Of a DNA stretch of 38,851 bases, positions 1 through 9,371 are shown piece after piece. Below the pieces are notes generated by a model. It was not told where the DNA came from, did no database searches, and saw only the letters and a list, made by a program, of their open reading frames with translations. The position numbers and the translations under genes are program-made. The stretch covers positions 1-38,851 of the forward strand of contig CALWUT010000020.1 in assembly GCA_944384825.1 (NCBI GenBank), read 5' to 3'. The DNA is from an uncultured Clostridia bacterium (GTDB lineage: Bacteria; Bacillota; Clostridia; Oscillospirales; Acutalibacteraceae). Numbering within the stretch: the first letter of the stretch is position 1; each line of letters opens with the position of its first letter.

Positions 1-1136
1 GTTGTATAATTACTGTCTGTTAGTTTTTTATATAGTAACTGAAATGCTTTATCGTTTCTATTATTCACACTTGAAATATTCGCTTTAAGCATACACTTGG
101 CATATGCCCCCTCGTCATTTTCTGTTCCGTCTTGGTTACATCTTACAAGCGAGAAATTATTTATTGTAGGGTTTGAATAGCTTTGGGCTGTATAAGCAAT
201 ATTCGTGCTTACTGTTCTGTTTCGTGTATCTGTTATCTTGACTACGCAATTACCGCTTCCAGTTAGTGGATTTGTTGTAAAATTCGATTGGTTAAACGAT
301 TGCCCGTTTATTTTAATTTCGTAATTTTTTATCGTGCTTGAATATACCCCACTTGCAGAAACAATTCCTTTTATTGTGCTTTTCCCTTGTACATAACATC
401 CGAATTTATTTTCTATTCCTGCTGTGTTCTCTGCTAAATTTACACTGTTTATTGTGGGAATAATATTATCTGGAACGTAAACAGTAAAGTCTTTTGACGA
501 ACTACCTATATACGTACTTCCAGAGTATGTATAGACATAAATTTTTGCCGTACCAGATGTAGAATTGGGTATAAAATCGCAATCGCTGAGTGCTGGAGTA
601 AAAGTACAGCTTGTTGTAATATTTTCTCCAACTCGAGAATGTTCTCCGTCTGGTCTTACATAATCAACTTTGTGCGTAAACGAATCTGACGCCCTGCTTA
701 TGTTTACAGTTACGCTATTTCCCAACGTTCCACCGCTTATACTCGATATACTGCTTGCTCTGGGGATTGTTGTCAGCCACTCTCCGTACCATTGCTCACT
801 TGACGATAAAGGGGTATCCATGCTAATCCATGCCGAAGTATCAAGATACTTGCTTCCGTCTGCATTATGCCCGACTGCAACATCACGATTAAAAAGTGTT
901 ATTCCACTACTTGTAATTTTTTGACTTGGTGAAACACTTGCCGAGTACGTTGTACCATTGATTTTGCAGTACACAACGCCCGTTCCATAGGTCTGATAGC
1001 CGCTATTCGTCCTCCAAAAGTTTACTTTTACCGTCACATTAGAATAATTTCCCTCTACACTCTGCCAATTTTGATATATTTTTATATTATATTTTACATG
1101 GCTGTTACTCGTTGAAAATGTGCTTGATGTTCCCAC
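1..1136 (-). CDS. Phage tail fibre / receptor-binding protein, DUF859-like (3' end outside window)
   Basis: This is an open frame on the minus strand that runs off the left edge, so only the first 378 or so residues are visible. The start is GTG at 1136, seven bases after an AAAGGAG Shine-Dalgarno site. The protein is rich in Ser, Thr, Asn and Gly. The N-terminal part (SSTFSTSNSHVKYNIKIYQN) and the repeated beta-rich modules resemble the DUF859 siphovirus minor structural proteins of streptococcal-type phages. It lies directly downstream of the Dit and tail endopeptidase-like genes, where receptor-binding or fibre proteins normally sit, so host recognition is the likely role. The family call is by remembered resemblance, not by search. 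Confidence 0.7.
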   Translation of the reverse strand, partial: MGTSSTFSTSNSHVKYNIKIYQNWQSVEGNYSNVTVKVNFWRTNSGYQTYGTGVVYCKINGTTYSASVSPSQKITSSGITLFNRDVAVGHNADGSKYLDTSAWISMDTPLSSSEQWYGEWLTTIPRASSISSISGGTLGNSVTVNISRASDSFTHKVDYVRPDGEHSRVGENITTSCTFTPALSDCDFIPNSTSGTAKIYVYTYSGSTYIGSSSKDFTVYVPDNIIPTINSVNLAENTAGIENKFGCYVQGKSTIKGIVSASGVYSSTIKNYEIKINGQSFNQSNFTTNPLTGSGNCVVKITDTRNRTVSTNIAYTAQSYSNPTINNFSLVRCNQDGTENDEGAYAKCMLKANISSVNNRNDKAFQLLYKKLTDSNYT

Positions 1137-1178
1137 AATGTCGCTCCTTTCAGTCGCTCTAATGAATAATGAATAATT

Positions 1179-1219
1179 AACAAAGAATAATTTTTTATAA
1201 TTATTCACTGTTCTTTGTT
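1179..1219 (-). other. Bulged stem-loop between tail genes
   Basis: On the minus strand an 8-bp stem GAATAATT/AATTATTC with an ATAAAA loop is extended, across a bulge, by AACAAA/TTTGTT. It sits in the 98-base gap between the tail protein at 1235-2863 and the fibre gene. No T run follows, so it is not a good intrinsic terminator. It may tune readthrough or mRNA stability. Confidence 0.4.
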
Positions 1220-1234
1220 ATTTGTTCATTGTTG

Positions 1235-2863
1235 TTACTTTTTGTTTTTATAAAACGATAAATTACCATTTGTTCTTGGTTCAAAAGTAAAATTACCAAG
1301 TTGCAAACTGTTTAAAAATTCTCCGTCTGTTATGTAAAGTCTACCGCCACTCATATACGCAATTTCAAGATTATTGCTTATAAAAGAAATTCTGTCATTT
1401 GAAATTTTAAGAAGTAGGGAATTATCAACTTGTCCTAAAATAATATTTCCGTCTACAAATCTTATGTATTTTACAATTTCATTGAATTGTTGTTTTGTTT
1501 CACCATCCATGCCATTTATTTGGCTTATTATCTCTGTAAACTGCATTGTAAAATCATCTTTAGTTTGACTAAATCTCGTACTTACTTGATTTTGATATTC
1601 ATTAAAATCTGACTTCTTTGTATAATTTTCTGATACTTGAAATAATATGTTTTCAGGAAGTTGCTGAATAAAGCTGTTAGTCTCAACTTTTTCATTTACT
1701 ATCCCTGTAAGCTCTTTATTGGGAACATAATGCGTTTCTATTGTCCCAACTCTAGTTATTAAGTCATTTGATGTACTATTTTGCCCAATACTAATATCAG
1801 TTAGGCTTTTAAAACTATCGCCTAACTGTATTTGTGTTTTTGAGGGGTTTTCTATATCAATGCTTAATTTTTTTAGTAAATAAATTTTATTTATGTTATG
1901 CGTACTGCTTTTAACCCTTACATATTCGCCTAATCTAAAGGAATTTATGTCTTTATTTAGTGTGCTTAAATCAATAGCCGATACATCAAGAGTTATCAAA
2001 AACATGATGTTATCGGCTAAATATTCTTCTGCCTTTTTTAATAAATTTTGAGGTAGTGTTATATCTTCCCATATTACAACTTCAAATATTTTCCCGTATA
2101 AACTAGCTGCTTCTTCATCAATTAAATAATCTTTATTATCGTTTATACTTTTAATTGTTAGTCTTTCGTCTGTTTCATTTCCCTCGCTATCTTGAAGTTT
2201 GGCACCCAAGGGAATAATTCCTGTTTTTATATTACTTCCGTCTATTTTTTGAGTTAAATCATTAAGATTAACTGCAAATTCTATCGTTTGAGTAGATGTA
2301 TAGGGAAAATCTGATAAATAATCTAAATAATTTCCATCATTTTCAAATCTTACAACTAAATACCCACCATGCGTTTTTATCAATCTGCTTTCTATAACTT
2401 CAAAACTTGTAAGATATTCTATACTTGAACGATTTATATAATTATTGGGGTCTGTAACTGTGACATTCCCTAATTTGAATTTTTGAAAATCATTAACTTG
2501 TGAATTATGACTATTAATTATACTTTCTAAAAATTCTGAAATATCTCCTTGATACTCAAAAGGGCGGTAAATACTATCCAACAAATATGCTCTAATGCCC
2601 TCAACTGTAATATTTCTTGATTTATAAATATTCATTGTATCATCTAAAACCCTGCCTTTGAAAATTATAACGTTGTCTTGATACACACTAATTATAGATT
2701 TTAATTTATTTATTTTTTCAAAGTAAGGGTGATTGTTATATATTGTAAATGTGAGAGTACCATTTTTGTTTAGTTCAAGAGTTAGCTTTGGATTTCCAAC
2801 CTTTAAAATCTGATTTTTGCTATCGTGTAAAATATAATCATCACACTTTATAATGTATCTCAT
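1235..2863 (-). CDS. Phage minor structural / tail endopeptidase-like protein (Tal type)
   Basis: This 542-residue protein begins with the beta-rich N-terminal domain typical of siphovirus tail-associated proteins (phage minor structural protein, N-terminal region; prophage endopeptidase tail family, gp18-like). After about residue 400 it has a coiled or helical stretch and a short C-terminal domain. It overlaps the upstream Dit gene by 4 bases (ATGA arrangement), which implies translational coupling. Such proteins form the tail tip below Dit and may carry the lytic or adhesion module, but no recognisable peptidoglycan hydrolase motif is visible here. The family is assigned from N-terminal pattern and gene order. 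Confidence 0.75.
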   Translation of the reverse strand: MRYIIKCDDYILHDSKNQILKVGNPKLTLELNKNGTLTFTIYNNHPYFEKINKLKSIISVYQDNVIIFKGRVLDDTMNIYKSRNITVEGIRAYLLDSIYRPFEYQGDISEFLESIINSHNSQVNDFQKFKLGNVTVTDPNNYINRSSIEYLTSFEVIESRLIKTHGGYLVVRFENDGNYLDYLSDFPYTSTQTIEFAVNLNDLTQKIDGSNIKTGIIPLGAKLQDSEGNETDERLTIKSINDNKDYLIDEEAASLYGKIFEVVIWEDITLPQNLLKKAEEYLADNIMFLITLDVSAIDLSTLNKDINSFRLGEYVRVKSSTHNINKIYLLKKLSIDIENPSKTQIQLGDSFKSLTDISIGQNSTSNDLITRVGTIETHYVPNKELTGIVNEKVETNSFIQQLPENILFQVSENYTKKSDFNEYQNQVSTRFSQTKDDFTMQFTEIISQINGMDGETKQQFNEIVKYIRFVDGNIILGQVDNSLLLKISNDRISFISNNLEIAYMSGGRLYITDGEFLNSLQLGNFTFEPRTNGNLSFYKNKK

Positions 2864-3528
2864 AGCATTCCCTCTTGATATGAAAATGTTACTGTTCCGG
2901 AACTTCCCTCTTTAAATATAAATATGTTTTCTCCCTCTTTTAAAACGATAGACGTATTCAAATGTTCACCCTCGCCCCAAGAATAATCAGTATTTTCAAA
3001 ATTCATCAAAACATTATTTGTTGTTATAATGGTAGGGATAGTTGGCATTTTAAGATTATTTATTATTACTTTATATGGCAATGTCCCTATTTCTACAGTA
3101 ACTTCTGTTATTTCTTTTTTGTATTTATATGGTTCACAATTCGTATTAACAGTTATCTGATTATTCTTTTTGGCTCTATCTAAGCTATTAATTTTACATC
3201 TGCCAATTAAATAATAATCTTCAAAAGAGGGTAAAACTATTTTAGTCCTTTGTCCATGTAGAAAATTTGAAATTTCATTATAAATTTTAGTTGTACTTTT
3301 TATTCCGTTTGGTACAGTAAAAACAAGATTTAATTCCCTGTTTTTATAGTTTATCTGCCCTAAAATTTCTGTTAAATCAATGCTTCCATCACGACCTATA
3401 ACGTCCACATAATTTGTTTGCACCTCTGGTATTTCAAGTTCAAAAGGGGAAAGAATAAGTCCAAAATCATTGTAAGTTTCTATTGCTTTATTATCAATTA
3501 ATCTTGTAAATATCACGTTATTATTCAT
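2860..3528 (-). CDS. Distal tail protein (Dit)
   Basis: This 222-residue protein has the Dit/phage tail family N-terminus, with a conserved VIGRDGSIDLTE segment near residues 43-54, the usual (D)GR turn of this family. Dit forms the hexameric hub at the tip of the siphovirus tail, connecting the tail tube to the Tal or receptor-binding proteins. It starts directly after the tape measure stop and overlaps the downstream tail gene by 4 bases. The length fits the short, belt-domain-only Dits without inserted carbohydrate-binding modules. Confidence 0.85.
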   Translation of the reverse strand: MNNNVIFTRLIDNKAIETYNDFGLILSPFELEIPEVQTNYVDVIGRDGSIDLTEILGQINYKNRELNLVFTVPNGIKSTTKIYNEISNFLHGQRTKIVLPSFEDYYLIGRCKINSLDRAKKNNQITVNTNCEPYKYKKEITEVTVEIGTLPYKVIINNLKMPTIPTIITTNNVLMNFENTDYSWGEGEHLNTSIVLKEGENIFIFKEGSSGTVTFSYQEGML

Positions 3529-6333
3529 CTAATTACCCCTCATTTTTAAAATATTCAGATTTCCTAAATTATCGTCTATATGTGGTGATAGTTCGCCAAC
3601 AATTACCCCTGTGTCAAGTACAAGTTTTTGATTTGAAATATTAGGTAAATACTGTTTTAATAGTTCAAATATTGCCGTTATTAGCGAATTTAATTTACTG
3701 TTTGTGCTGTCACTTACTGCTTGTTTTACATAATCTTGAAGCGTGTCAATAGGTGCGATTGCTTCTGCTCCTGCTTCTCCTGCGACCATTAAATTACCTT
3801 TAAATGGATTTATTCCAAATATTGTGGGCTCATTTAAAATTGCTCCTTTTTTATACCAATCTATACCAAAGCTCGGCACTGACGGAGGATTTAAACTAAA
3901 TGAACCACTTACTCTAAAATGAGGTAGTTTTAGTTTGGGTAAACTCCACGAAAAATTAAATAAATTTTTCATTCTGTCAATTAGGTTTTTTACTGAATTA
4001 AAAGCGTTTTGAATTGGCTGTGTGATTGCATTTTTTATACTGTTCCAGATGCTTGTAGTTGTAGATTTTACGCTGTTCCAGGTATTGACGATAAAGTTTT
4101 TTATATTGTTAAAAATATTATGGATTGTACTCCATATGCTATTAATAACACTAGAAATAGAGTTTTTTATACTGTTCCAAACACTCGTGGTGGTACTTAA
4201 AATATTATTAAATATAGAAGTTAAAAATCCTGAAATACTGCTAAAAACGCTTTGAATAACACTCCATATACTATTTAAAGTATTTGTTACATTGATTTTT
4301 ATGGTATTCCAAGTGTTTATAAAAAAATTAGATATATTTTGCAAAATTGGCATTAAAGAGACTAGTATTGAGTTCCAAATATTGATTAAAAAACTACTTA
4401 TTGTATTAAAGGCATTAAAGACATACTGTTTGCAATTTTCCCAAATCATCATAAATGGAAGCAGAATAATCTGTGCTAATGTGCTTATTACAGTCCCTAT
4501 CAGCATAAATCCAACTGTTATATATTGTCCTATTGCAGTAAAAAAGTTTTGTATTCCATTGAAGATATTTGTAAACCATTGAGAAATATTATTCCATATA
4601 TTTGCCAGCCAAGATGTAATATTATTCCATGTGTCCGTCAGCCACTGTGATAAACCTATCGATTCAAGCAAACTGGAAATAAAACTCCAAATTCCCTCAA
4701 AATATCCGCTGATATATCCCAAAATACTCTCTACTGCACCAATAAATATATCTTTAATTCCCTGCCAGAGCGTGCTAAATCCACCGAGTATTTTTTCACT
4801 GTCAAGCGTAAAAACGCCAAGTAAAACCTGTCCTACTCCTGCTAAAACGTCAATTACTCCACCTATAATTTTAATAATGCTATCTAAAGATTTGACTAAC
4901 CCATTAAACGCTCCCATTATGCTTGTGATTACTGGAATAAGCGAAGCTACTATAACACCGCCAACAATGTAAAATAAGTCCTTTAATCCTCCGAGTTTTT
5001 CCCATACATTTTGTATTTGTTCCCACAAATTCTGAAAGGATTGCAGAATACCCGTTTTTTCTATCCACCCTGTGAAAGTTGCTATAACCTTATCCCATTC
5101 TTCACGTAAAAATACAAATACTCCTATTACTGCACTTACTACTGCAAGAATAGGGGAAAATCCTACGCTTGCAACTGCTGATAATGTACTCCCGATAGTT
5201 GGAAGTGCACCTGCAATACTGCTAACTACTGAAAATAAACTACCTAAGGCACTTGTTAATTTTCCTATAACTATTAAAACCGGTTCTGCAGCTGCTAGGC
5301 TAAGTATGGCTTTACCGATTGCTTCAAGTTGTTTCGGGTTTGCATTATCTAAATATTCTCCAAACGCTTGCAATTTTTCATTGACAACAGTTAAAACTGG
5401 CACAACTGCTTTTGTAAGGCTTACAAATACTTTTGGTAATACTTCTAAAGTTTTAGTAAAACTACGAATAACTTCTTGTAAAACTGGGTATGCTTCTTCG
5501 CTGTTCCACATTTCAACGGACATATTTCTAAATTTACTTCTTAGACTGTCAAGTGCTCCTGCGAGAGTTCCTTTCATTTCGCCTGCGAGTCCTCCATAGG
5601 CTGCGGTCATACCATTCACACCATTAGTTCCGTTGTTCATTCCGTCTAAAAGTTTTGGAAGTGCCTCATTTGCTAAAAGTTCGCTACTCGACATCATGTC
5701 GTAAATTTCTTGCTCCGTTACTCCATAGGCGTTACCTAAAATTTTTACCGCAGGCACGCCAAGTTCTATCATACGATTCAATTCTTCAAGCTGAATTTTA
5801 CCTTTTGATGACATTCTTCCGATTGCTTCTGATAAAGTGGTAATGCCTTCTTGTCCTGCACCTGTGGCGATCGCAGCGTTTGTGATCCCGTCAAGATAGG
5901 GAATAGTATCTTTGGCGGCAACGCCCATAGCTACTAACTGTTTCCCTGCTTGTAAATATGTATCATAGGAAAAAGGTGTTGTTTTGGCAAAAGTGTAGAG
6001 GTCGTTTAGCATTTTTTCTGCTTCCTCGGCACTTCCTAAAAGCACTTTAAAAGCTGTTCTTGTGTTTTCTTTGAGTTTTAAAAAATCAATAGAGGTCTTT
6101 GCTGTGGCTACTCCTAAAGCTGTGATTGGTGCAGTAATTCCGATAGATATTGTCTTACCCCAACTAGACATTGTATCCCCAATATTTTTTAAAGTATTCC
6201 CAATTCCAGAAAATACATCTTTTAGGTTATTTGTAAGGTTTTTAGCTTGGCTTTGAACATTTTTAAGTCCATTTTTAAAATTATTGTCATCAAGAGATAC
6301 CCTTGCTACTAAACTTAATACTTCTTCTGCCAT
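3529..6333 (-). CDS. Tape measure protein
   Basis: This 934-residue protein is the longest in the prophage. Residues from about 80 to 230 carry the tape measure domain, including TFAKTTPFSYDTYLQAGKQL. A hydrophobic, glycine-rich middle (about 300-500) follows. Residues about 540-760 contain degenerate repeats rich in W, N, I and S (for example NIWNNISQWF, TTTSVWNSIKNSI), typical of tail-length rulers. It sets tail length and is ejected on infection. The start is ATG after AAAAGGTAGG. The reading frame is intact through many A/T runs, which contrasts with the single-base shifts found elsewhere in the prophage. Confidence 0.93.
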   Translation of the reverse strand: MAEEVLSLVARVSLDDNNFKNGLKNVQSQAKNLTNNLKDVFSGIGNTLKNIGDTMSSWGKTISIGITAPITALGVATAKTSIDFLKLKENTRTAFKVLLGSAEEAEKMLNDLYTFAKTTPFSYDTYLQAGKQLVAMGVAAKDTIPYLDGITNAAIATGAGQEGITTLSEAIGRMSSKGKIQLEELNRMIELGVPAVKILGNAYGVTEQEIYDMMSSSELLANEALPKLLDGMNNGTNGVNGMTAAYGGLAGEMKGTLAGALDSLRSKFRNMSVEMWNSEEAYPVLQEVIRSFTKTLEVLPKVFVSLTKAVVPVLTVVNEKLQAFGEYLDNANPKQLEAIGKAILSLAAAEPVLIVIGKLTSALGSLFSVVSSIAGALPTIGSTLSAVASVGFSPILAVVSAVIGVFVFLREEWDKVIATFTGWIEKTGILQSFQNLWEQIQNVWEKLGGLKDLFYIVGGVIVASLIPVITSIMGAFNGLVKSLDSIIKIIGGVIDVLAGVGQVLLGVFTLDSEKILGGFSTLWQGIKDIFIGAVESILGYISGYFEGIWSFISSLLESIGLSQWLTDTWNNITSWLANIWNNISQWFTNIFNGIQNFFTAIGQYITVGFMLIGTVISTLAQIILLPFMMIWENCKQYVFNAFNTISSFLINIWNSILVSLMPILQNISNFFINTWNTIKINVTNTLNSIWSVIQSVFSSISGFLTSIFNNILSTTTSVWNSIKNSISSVINSIWSTIHNIFNNIKNFIVNTWNSVKSTTTSIWNSIKNAITQPIQNAFNSVKNLIDRMKNLFNFSWSLPKLKLPHFRVSGSFSLNPPSVPSFGIDWYKKGAILNEPTIFGINPFKGNLMVAGEAGAEAIAPIDTLQDYVKQAVSDSTNSKLNSLITAIFELLKQYLPNISNQKLVLDTGVIVGELSPHIDDNLGNLNILKMRGN

Positions 6334-6342
6334 TTAATTCAC

Positions 6343-7085
6343 CTACCTTTTTTTACGCTTGTTTTGTGGTCTAAATCCTTTCAAAATATTATTTGCATTA
6401 TTTACTATCTTGTTTGTTTCCTCTTTATTTTTGGTGCCATATATGTGATTTAATAATGTATTAGAAATATTGTTTACACCAATAGAATTTTTCCAATCTC
6501 TAAAGCTTTTTTTAGGTTTAAAATGTAAATACAACTCCCATAATTGCTGATTATTTTTATCAATATAAACACTCAATACAGTTTCAAATATTCCTACTGT
6601 TTCATGTCCTATATTTAAAAAAGAAATAGGGTCGCTATATTTTGAATATAGTAACCCTATAAATTTACTTAGTTCGCCTTTCCCTTTATTTACACTTTGG
6701 CAAATAAGGTTTGTATATGCTTGAAAAAATCCATAAAATCCTTTTGCATAAATAAATCCTTAACCATGCCGATATAATCTTTAAAAGGCAACTCGCTTAT
6801 TTCTTCCTTGCTTAAATTACTTACGCTTTCCAATAACTCGTTTAATTCTTCCTCCACATCACAAAGACCGTCAATTACAGTAGAAACAAATACAGAAACT
6901 ATTTTACCTACTTCTGCAATATCTTGATTTTCTCCATGACTCACAATATTATTTATTGATTTTGAAAGTTCATTATCGCTAAATATAGCTTGCAGTTTAT
7001 TTATTCCTAATTTCTTAATAAACTTTGAGATTTTAAATATATCCTTTCCCATGAGTGTTCTTATTTTATATTTTTTCCCTGACAT
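6343..7085 (-). CDS. Tail assembly chaperone gpGT, made by -1 frameshift
   Basis: The second tail chaperone frame has no good start of its own: the only near one is a TTG at 6576 without a Shine-Dalgarno site. Reading the gpG gene (7085 to 6723, 121 residues) and slipping back one base at T_TTT_TTC (6729-6723) opens a continuous frame of 126 more residues to the stop at 6343. The fusion is 247 residues. The shifted part begins QAYTNLICQSVNKGKG and ends in a basic tail (NKRKKR). This is the gpG/gpGT arrangement conserved in siphoviruses between the major tail and tape measure genes. The fusion chaperones the tape measure protein during tail assembly and is not part of the virion. Confidence 0.85.
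6626..6660 (-). other. Long stem-loop inside the gpGT frameshift extension
   Basis: On the minus strand the arms ATAGGGT/ACCCTAT (7 bp) enclose a 2-base mismatch and a second stem CTATAT/ATATAG with a TCAAA loop. It lies about 62 bases after the slippery heptamer, which is farther than usual frameshift stimulators. It could still act on ribosomes in the -1 frame or stabilise the mRNA. Confidence 0.6.
6690..7085 (-). CDS. Tail assembly chaperone gpG
   Basis: This is the unshifted 131-residue product, starting at ATG 13 bases after the major tail protein gene. It is mostly helical, acidic in the middle (CDVEEELNELLESV) and ends QTLFAKV. Position and length match gpG-type chaperones, which coat the tape measure protein while the tail tube polymerises. 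It is the main product of the frameshift pair described at 6343-7085. Confidence 0.85.
   Translation of the reverse strand: MSGKKYKIRTLMGKDIFKISKFIKKLGINKLQAIFSDNELSKSINNIVSHGENQDIAEVGKIVSVFVSTVIDGLCDVEEELNELLESVSNLSKEEISELPFKDYIGMVKDLFMQKDFMDFFKHIQTLFAKV
6723..6729 (-). promoter_or_regulatory. Programmed -1 ribosomal frameshift heptamer T_TTT_TTC
   Basis: The codons are GAT TTT TTC AAG in the gpG frame, so the heptamer fits X_XXY_YYZ exactly. The -1 frame is open from here to 6343, 127 codons including the stop. The gpG stop follows 10 codons downstream. Confidence 0.85.
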
Positions 7086-7097
7086 TTAGTTCACTCC

Positions 7098-7691
7098 TTA
7101 ATTTTGCTCTGTAACTTCATCTTGTGGATAATAAATTTCGTATGGTAAATGTTCTAAATCGTCTTGCTCAAAACTTGCAGTGCATTCAAAAGTTATCTTA
7201 TATGTAGCTTGCGTTTTGTTTTGCCCTTGAAGTTCTAAAGCACTTGTACATATTGCGTTGGGAAGTATTACTATAATTTGTTTTCCGCTGACTAAAGTCC
7301 CGACATAGGCAATATTTTCTAAATAATCATCATTTGATATAGAACGCTTGCTTATATACTTTTTATAGCCTGTTATGCTTGCGGTTGCATCTTCTTCAAG
7401 GTGTAAGCTGTCTTTTATAACACCTTCTGAAAACTCTGTCATATTGCTTTCCATTGTTGCTGTTTCTGCTACTTTTATCTTTGCTCCTTTGACTGGGACG
7501 CTCGCTCCGTCCATTTCAGCATCCACATATTCTGGTGTAATAGATAGCGTGATACCGCCATTTGTTGCTCCAAGGACAGTCCCATTCCACCCTGTTTCTT
7601 CTTCATACTTTAAATTTTTATAAATTGCTCCTGCACTGAATAATAAATTTTCTGGTGTCGTTGAAGTAATTCCATGTGATTTTAAAGCCAT
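7098..7691 (-). CDS. Major tail (tube) protein
   Basis: This 197-residue protein has the pattern of siphovirus tube proteins: a beta-rich body with AGAIYKNL near the N-terminus, an EGVIKDSL segment mid-protein, and a C-terminal SFEQDDLEHLPYEIYYP. It lies between the tail terminator-like gene and the gpG chaperone, the canonical position. It polymerises as hexameric rings around the tape measure to form the tail tube. The start is ATG shortly after the stop of the upstream gene. Confidence 0.88.
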   Translation of the reverse strand: MALKSHGITSTTPENLLFSAGAIYKNLKYEEETGWNGTVLGATNGGITLSITPEYVDAEMDGASVPVKGAKIKVAETATMESNMTEFSEGVIKDSLHLEEDATASITGYKKYISKRSISNDDYLENIAYVGTLVSGKQIIVILPNAICTSALELQGQNKTQATYKITFECTASFEQDDLEHLPYEIYYPQDEVTEQN

Positions 7692-7693
7692 TT

Positions 7694-8080
7694 TTATTCA
7701 CTCTCCCAATAATTTATTTGTAATCTTATTTCAAGCTTTTTAAGTCCTTCTACTTCTGTTCTTCTAGGTGTTTTGCTTAGATAACTAATGGATAAACCAA
7801 TAGCCATACCATTGTCTGATATAGCTATCTGGTAATTTTTAAACTTTTCTTTTATCATGTCTTTGATTTCAATTAATTCTTTTTCTGCTTTTCTTGTCCA
7901 TACTTCAAGGAGAATTTCTCCGCTTGTACTTCCGTCTTCAAATTTATAATCATACTCGTAATATTCGCCTGTAACATAAGGATATATAACATCTGAACTG
8001 TCATTTATCATGTAATAGTAATTTATCCCTAAAGCCGTCAATTCCTCATAAACGCATTTGAGGACTTCTTTTTCACCCAT
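7694..8080 (-). CDS. Tail terminator / tail completion-like protein
   Basis: This 128-residue protein lies between an HK97 gp10-like gene and the major tail gene, where siphoviruses encode the tail terminator that caps the tube and joins it to the head. Its mixed alpha/beta pattern and length (family usually 120-150) are consistent. It overlaps the upstream gp10-like gene by 8 bases. The call rests mainly on gene order and size. Confidence 0.7.
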   Translation of the reverse strand: MGEKEVLKCVYEELTALGINYYYMINDSSDVIYPYVTGEYYEYDYKFEDGSTSGEILLEVWTRKAEKELIEIKDMIKEKFKNYQIAISDNGMAIGLSISYLSKTPRRTEVEGLKKLEIRLQINYWESE

Positions 8081-8513
8081 TTTTACTCATTGCCCCCAAT
8101 ATCTTTTTTGCTTGATTCTTGATTAATGGTTTTTTAGTGAGAAGTGCCTTATATAGCATTCTTTGAGGTTTAATTCCTCTTGTGCGGTAAAACTTGCCGT
8201 CTTTTTGCGATTTATATATCCACCCACCTTTACGTCCATTACCCTCTAAAGCATACTCTCCTGTGCCAAATTCTTGCCATACTGAATATTTAAGACTTGA
8301 ACCTATATATGCCGTTTTTTCACTTTTATTGACAAAACTATCTGTCAAGAAGCTCCTTGATAAATTTCCTGTATCAATAGGAGAATTAATAGACGCCTGA
8401 CTTGAAATGCTTTCTTTAACTTCAAGTAAAAAAGTATTTGCTTTTCTTTCAAAACTAGAAAGAATTTTATCTGTATAGTCTTTTAATTCAACTACAGTAG
8501 CCAAGTATTTCAC
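8073..8513 (-). CDS. HK97 gp10-family head-tail protein
   Basis: This 146-residue protein contains the HK97 gp10 hallmarks: an N-terminal helix, then SPIDTGNLSRSF (about residues 44-55) and VWQEFGTGEYA (about residues 82-92). The family acts in the neck or tail completion of siphoviruses. It overlaps both neighbours by a few bases, as expected in a tightly packed late operon. The motif match makes this one of the firmer structural calls. Confidence 0.87.
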   Translation of the reverse strand: MKYLATVVELKDYTDKILSSFERKANTFLLEVKESISSQASINSPIDTGNLSRSFLTDSFVNKSEKTAYIGSSLKYSVWQEFGTGEYALEGNGRKGGWIYKSQKDGKFYRTRGIKPQRMLYKALLTKKPLIKNQAKKILGAMSKNG

Positions 8514-8836
8514 TCTCCAACATAATGTAAGTATATTTCCATATGATGATTAATGCCCATTGGAACATCTACCAATTTGACTTCATATATTTTTCCGTCA
8601 ATTTCTAAACAAATATTATTTTCTTCGGGTAATTCTTCATAATCGCAAATAAAAATATGAGTTGTATCTTGAAGCTTAGCATTATACACCGCAAATGTGC
8701 TTTCACCACTTATATAGTCTAAATATCCTGTTATCGTCTTAAAATACTTAAATTCCGTTACAGTTTCGCCTAAATCGTTTCTTTTTGTTTCTTTTATTTG
8801 AATTATAGCCCTAATGTTTCCGCCTATTTTTTTCAT
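8510..8836 (-). CDS. Head-tail joining (head closure) protein
   Basis: This 108-residue, beta-rich protein has the length and order of phage head closure proteins (SPP1 gp16 / HK97 adaptor type). It contains the typical pattern of an N-terminal strand, a mid GYLDYISGE segment and a C-terminal VDVPMGINHHMEIYL strand. It would close the DNA-filled head below the connector ring. It overlaps both neighbouring genes by 4 bases. Confidence 0.75.
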   Translation of the reverse strand: MKKIGGNIRAIIQIKETKRNDLGETVTEFKYFKTITGYLDYISGESTFAVYNAKLQDTTHIFICDYEELPEENNICLEIDGKIYEVKLVDVPMGINHHMEIYLHYVGE

Positions 8837-9360
8837 GTTTTTGCCTTCATGTATGGACTACAAAACCCCATTATTGAAATAGGGTAACCACTCACTGTGT
8901 TTGTTTTATCCATATTAAAATAAGTAACGGAATGCCTTGATAGACTTTCGCTTGCAATTCCTATTTTATCTGCATTGTCTAAATTCCACTTCAACATTCC
9001 TAAACTACCCTCTAAAATGTCTTTTGGGTATTCAATTTTAGTAACTAGATTATAAATATTTTCTGATAACTGACTATCAACATATGTATTTCTGTTTTTA
9101 ATTTCGGTAACTACATAAAGTCCATTATTCGATATGCTTTGACTAATTTCTACTGTATCACCGACTTTTATATTATCGTTATAACTAAAGAGCACGTTTC
9201 CTTTGCTTTCGCTTTCAAAACGTACTCTCGTATTTTGGAATTTATTGTTAGTATAACCTCTGATTGCTGATTCGATAGCATTCATTTTTTGTTTTAAAGT
9301 TTCTTCGGGAATATCCTTAAATTCTTCCATTTTTTTAAGTTCTTCTATTGTCCATAACAA
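8833..9360 (-). CDS. Head-tail connector (gp6/gp15-like adaptor)
   Basis: This is a mostly helical N-terminus followed by a beta domain, in the adaptor position directly after the capsid gene region. I place the start at TTG 9360 because GAGGTG lies seven bases upstream. An in-frame GTG at 9375 would overlap the preceding gene and has no Shine-Dalgarno site. The N-terminus then reads LLWTIEELKKMEEF. Adaptor proteins form the ring under the portal. Confidence 0.75.
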   Translation of the reverse strand: MLWTIEELKKMEEFKDIPEETLKQKMNAIESAIRGYTNNKFQNTRVRFESESKGNVLFSYNDNIKVGDTVEISQSISNNGLYVVTEIKNRNTYVDSQLSENIYNLVTKIEYPKDILEGSLGMLKWNLDNADKIGIASESLSRHSVTYFNMDKTNTVSGYPISIMGFCSPYMKAKT

Positions 9361-9371
9361 AACTTTGCACC

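Noticed and set aside
5072-5599. A long plus-strand open frame of 175 codons within the tape measure gene
   Set aside because: It has no ribosome site, lies wholly antisense to a well-supported gene and has the repetitive composition expected of a shadow frame.
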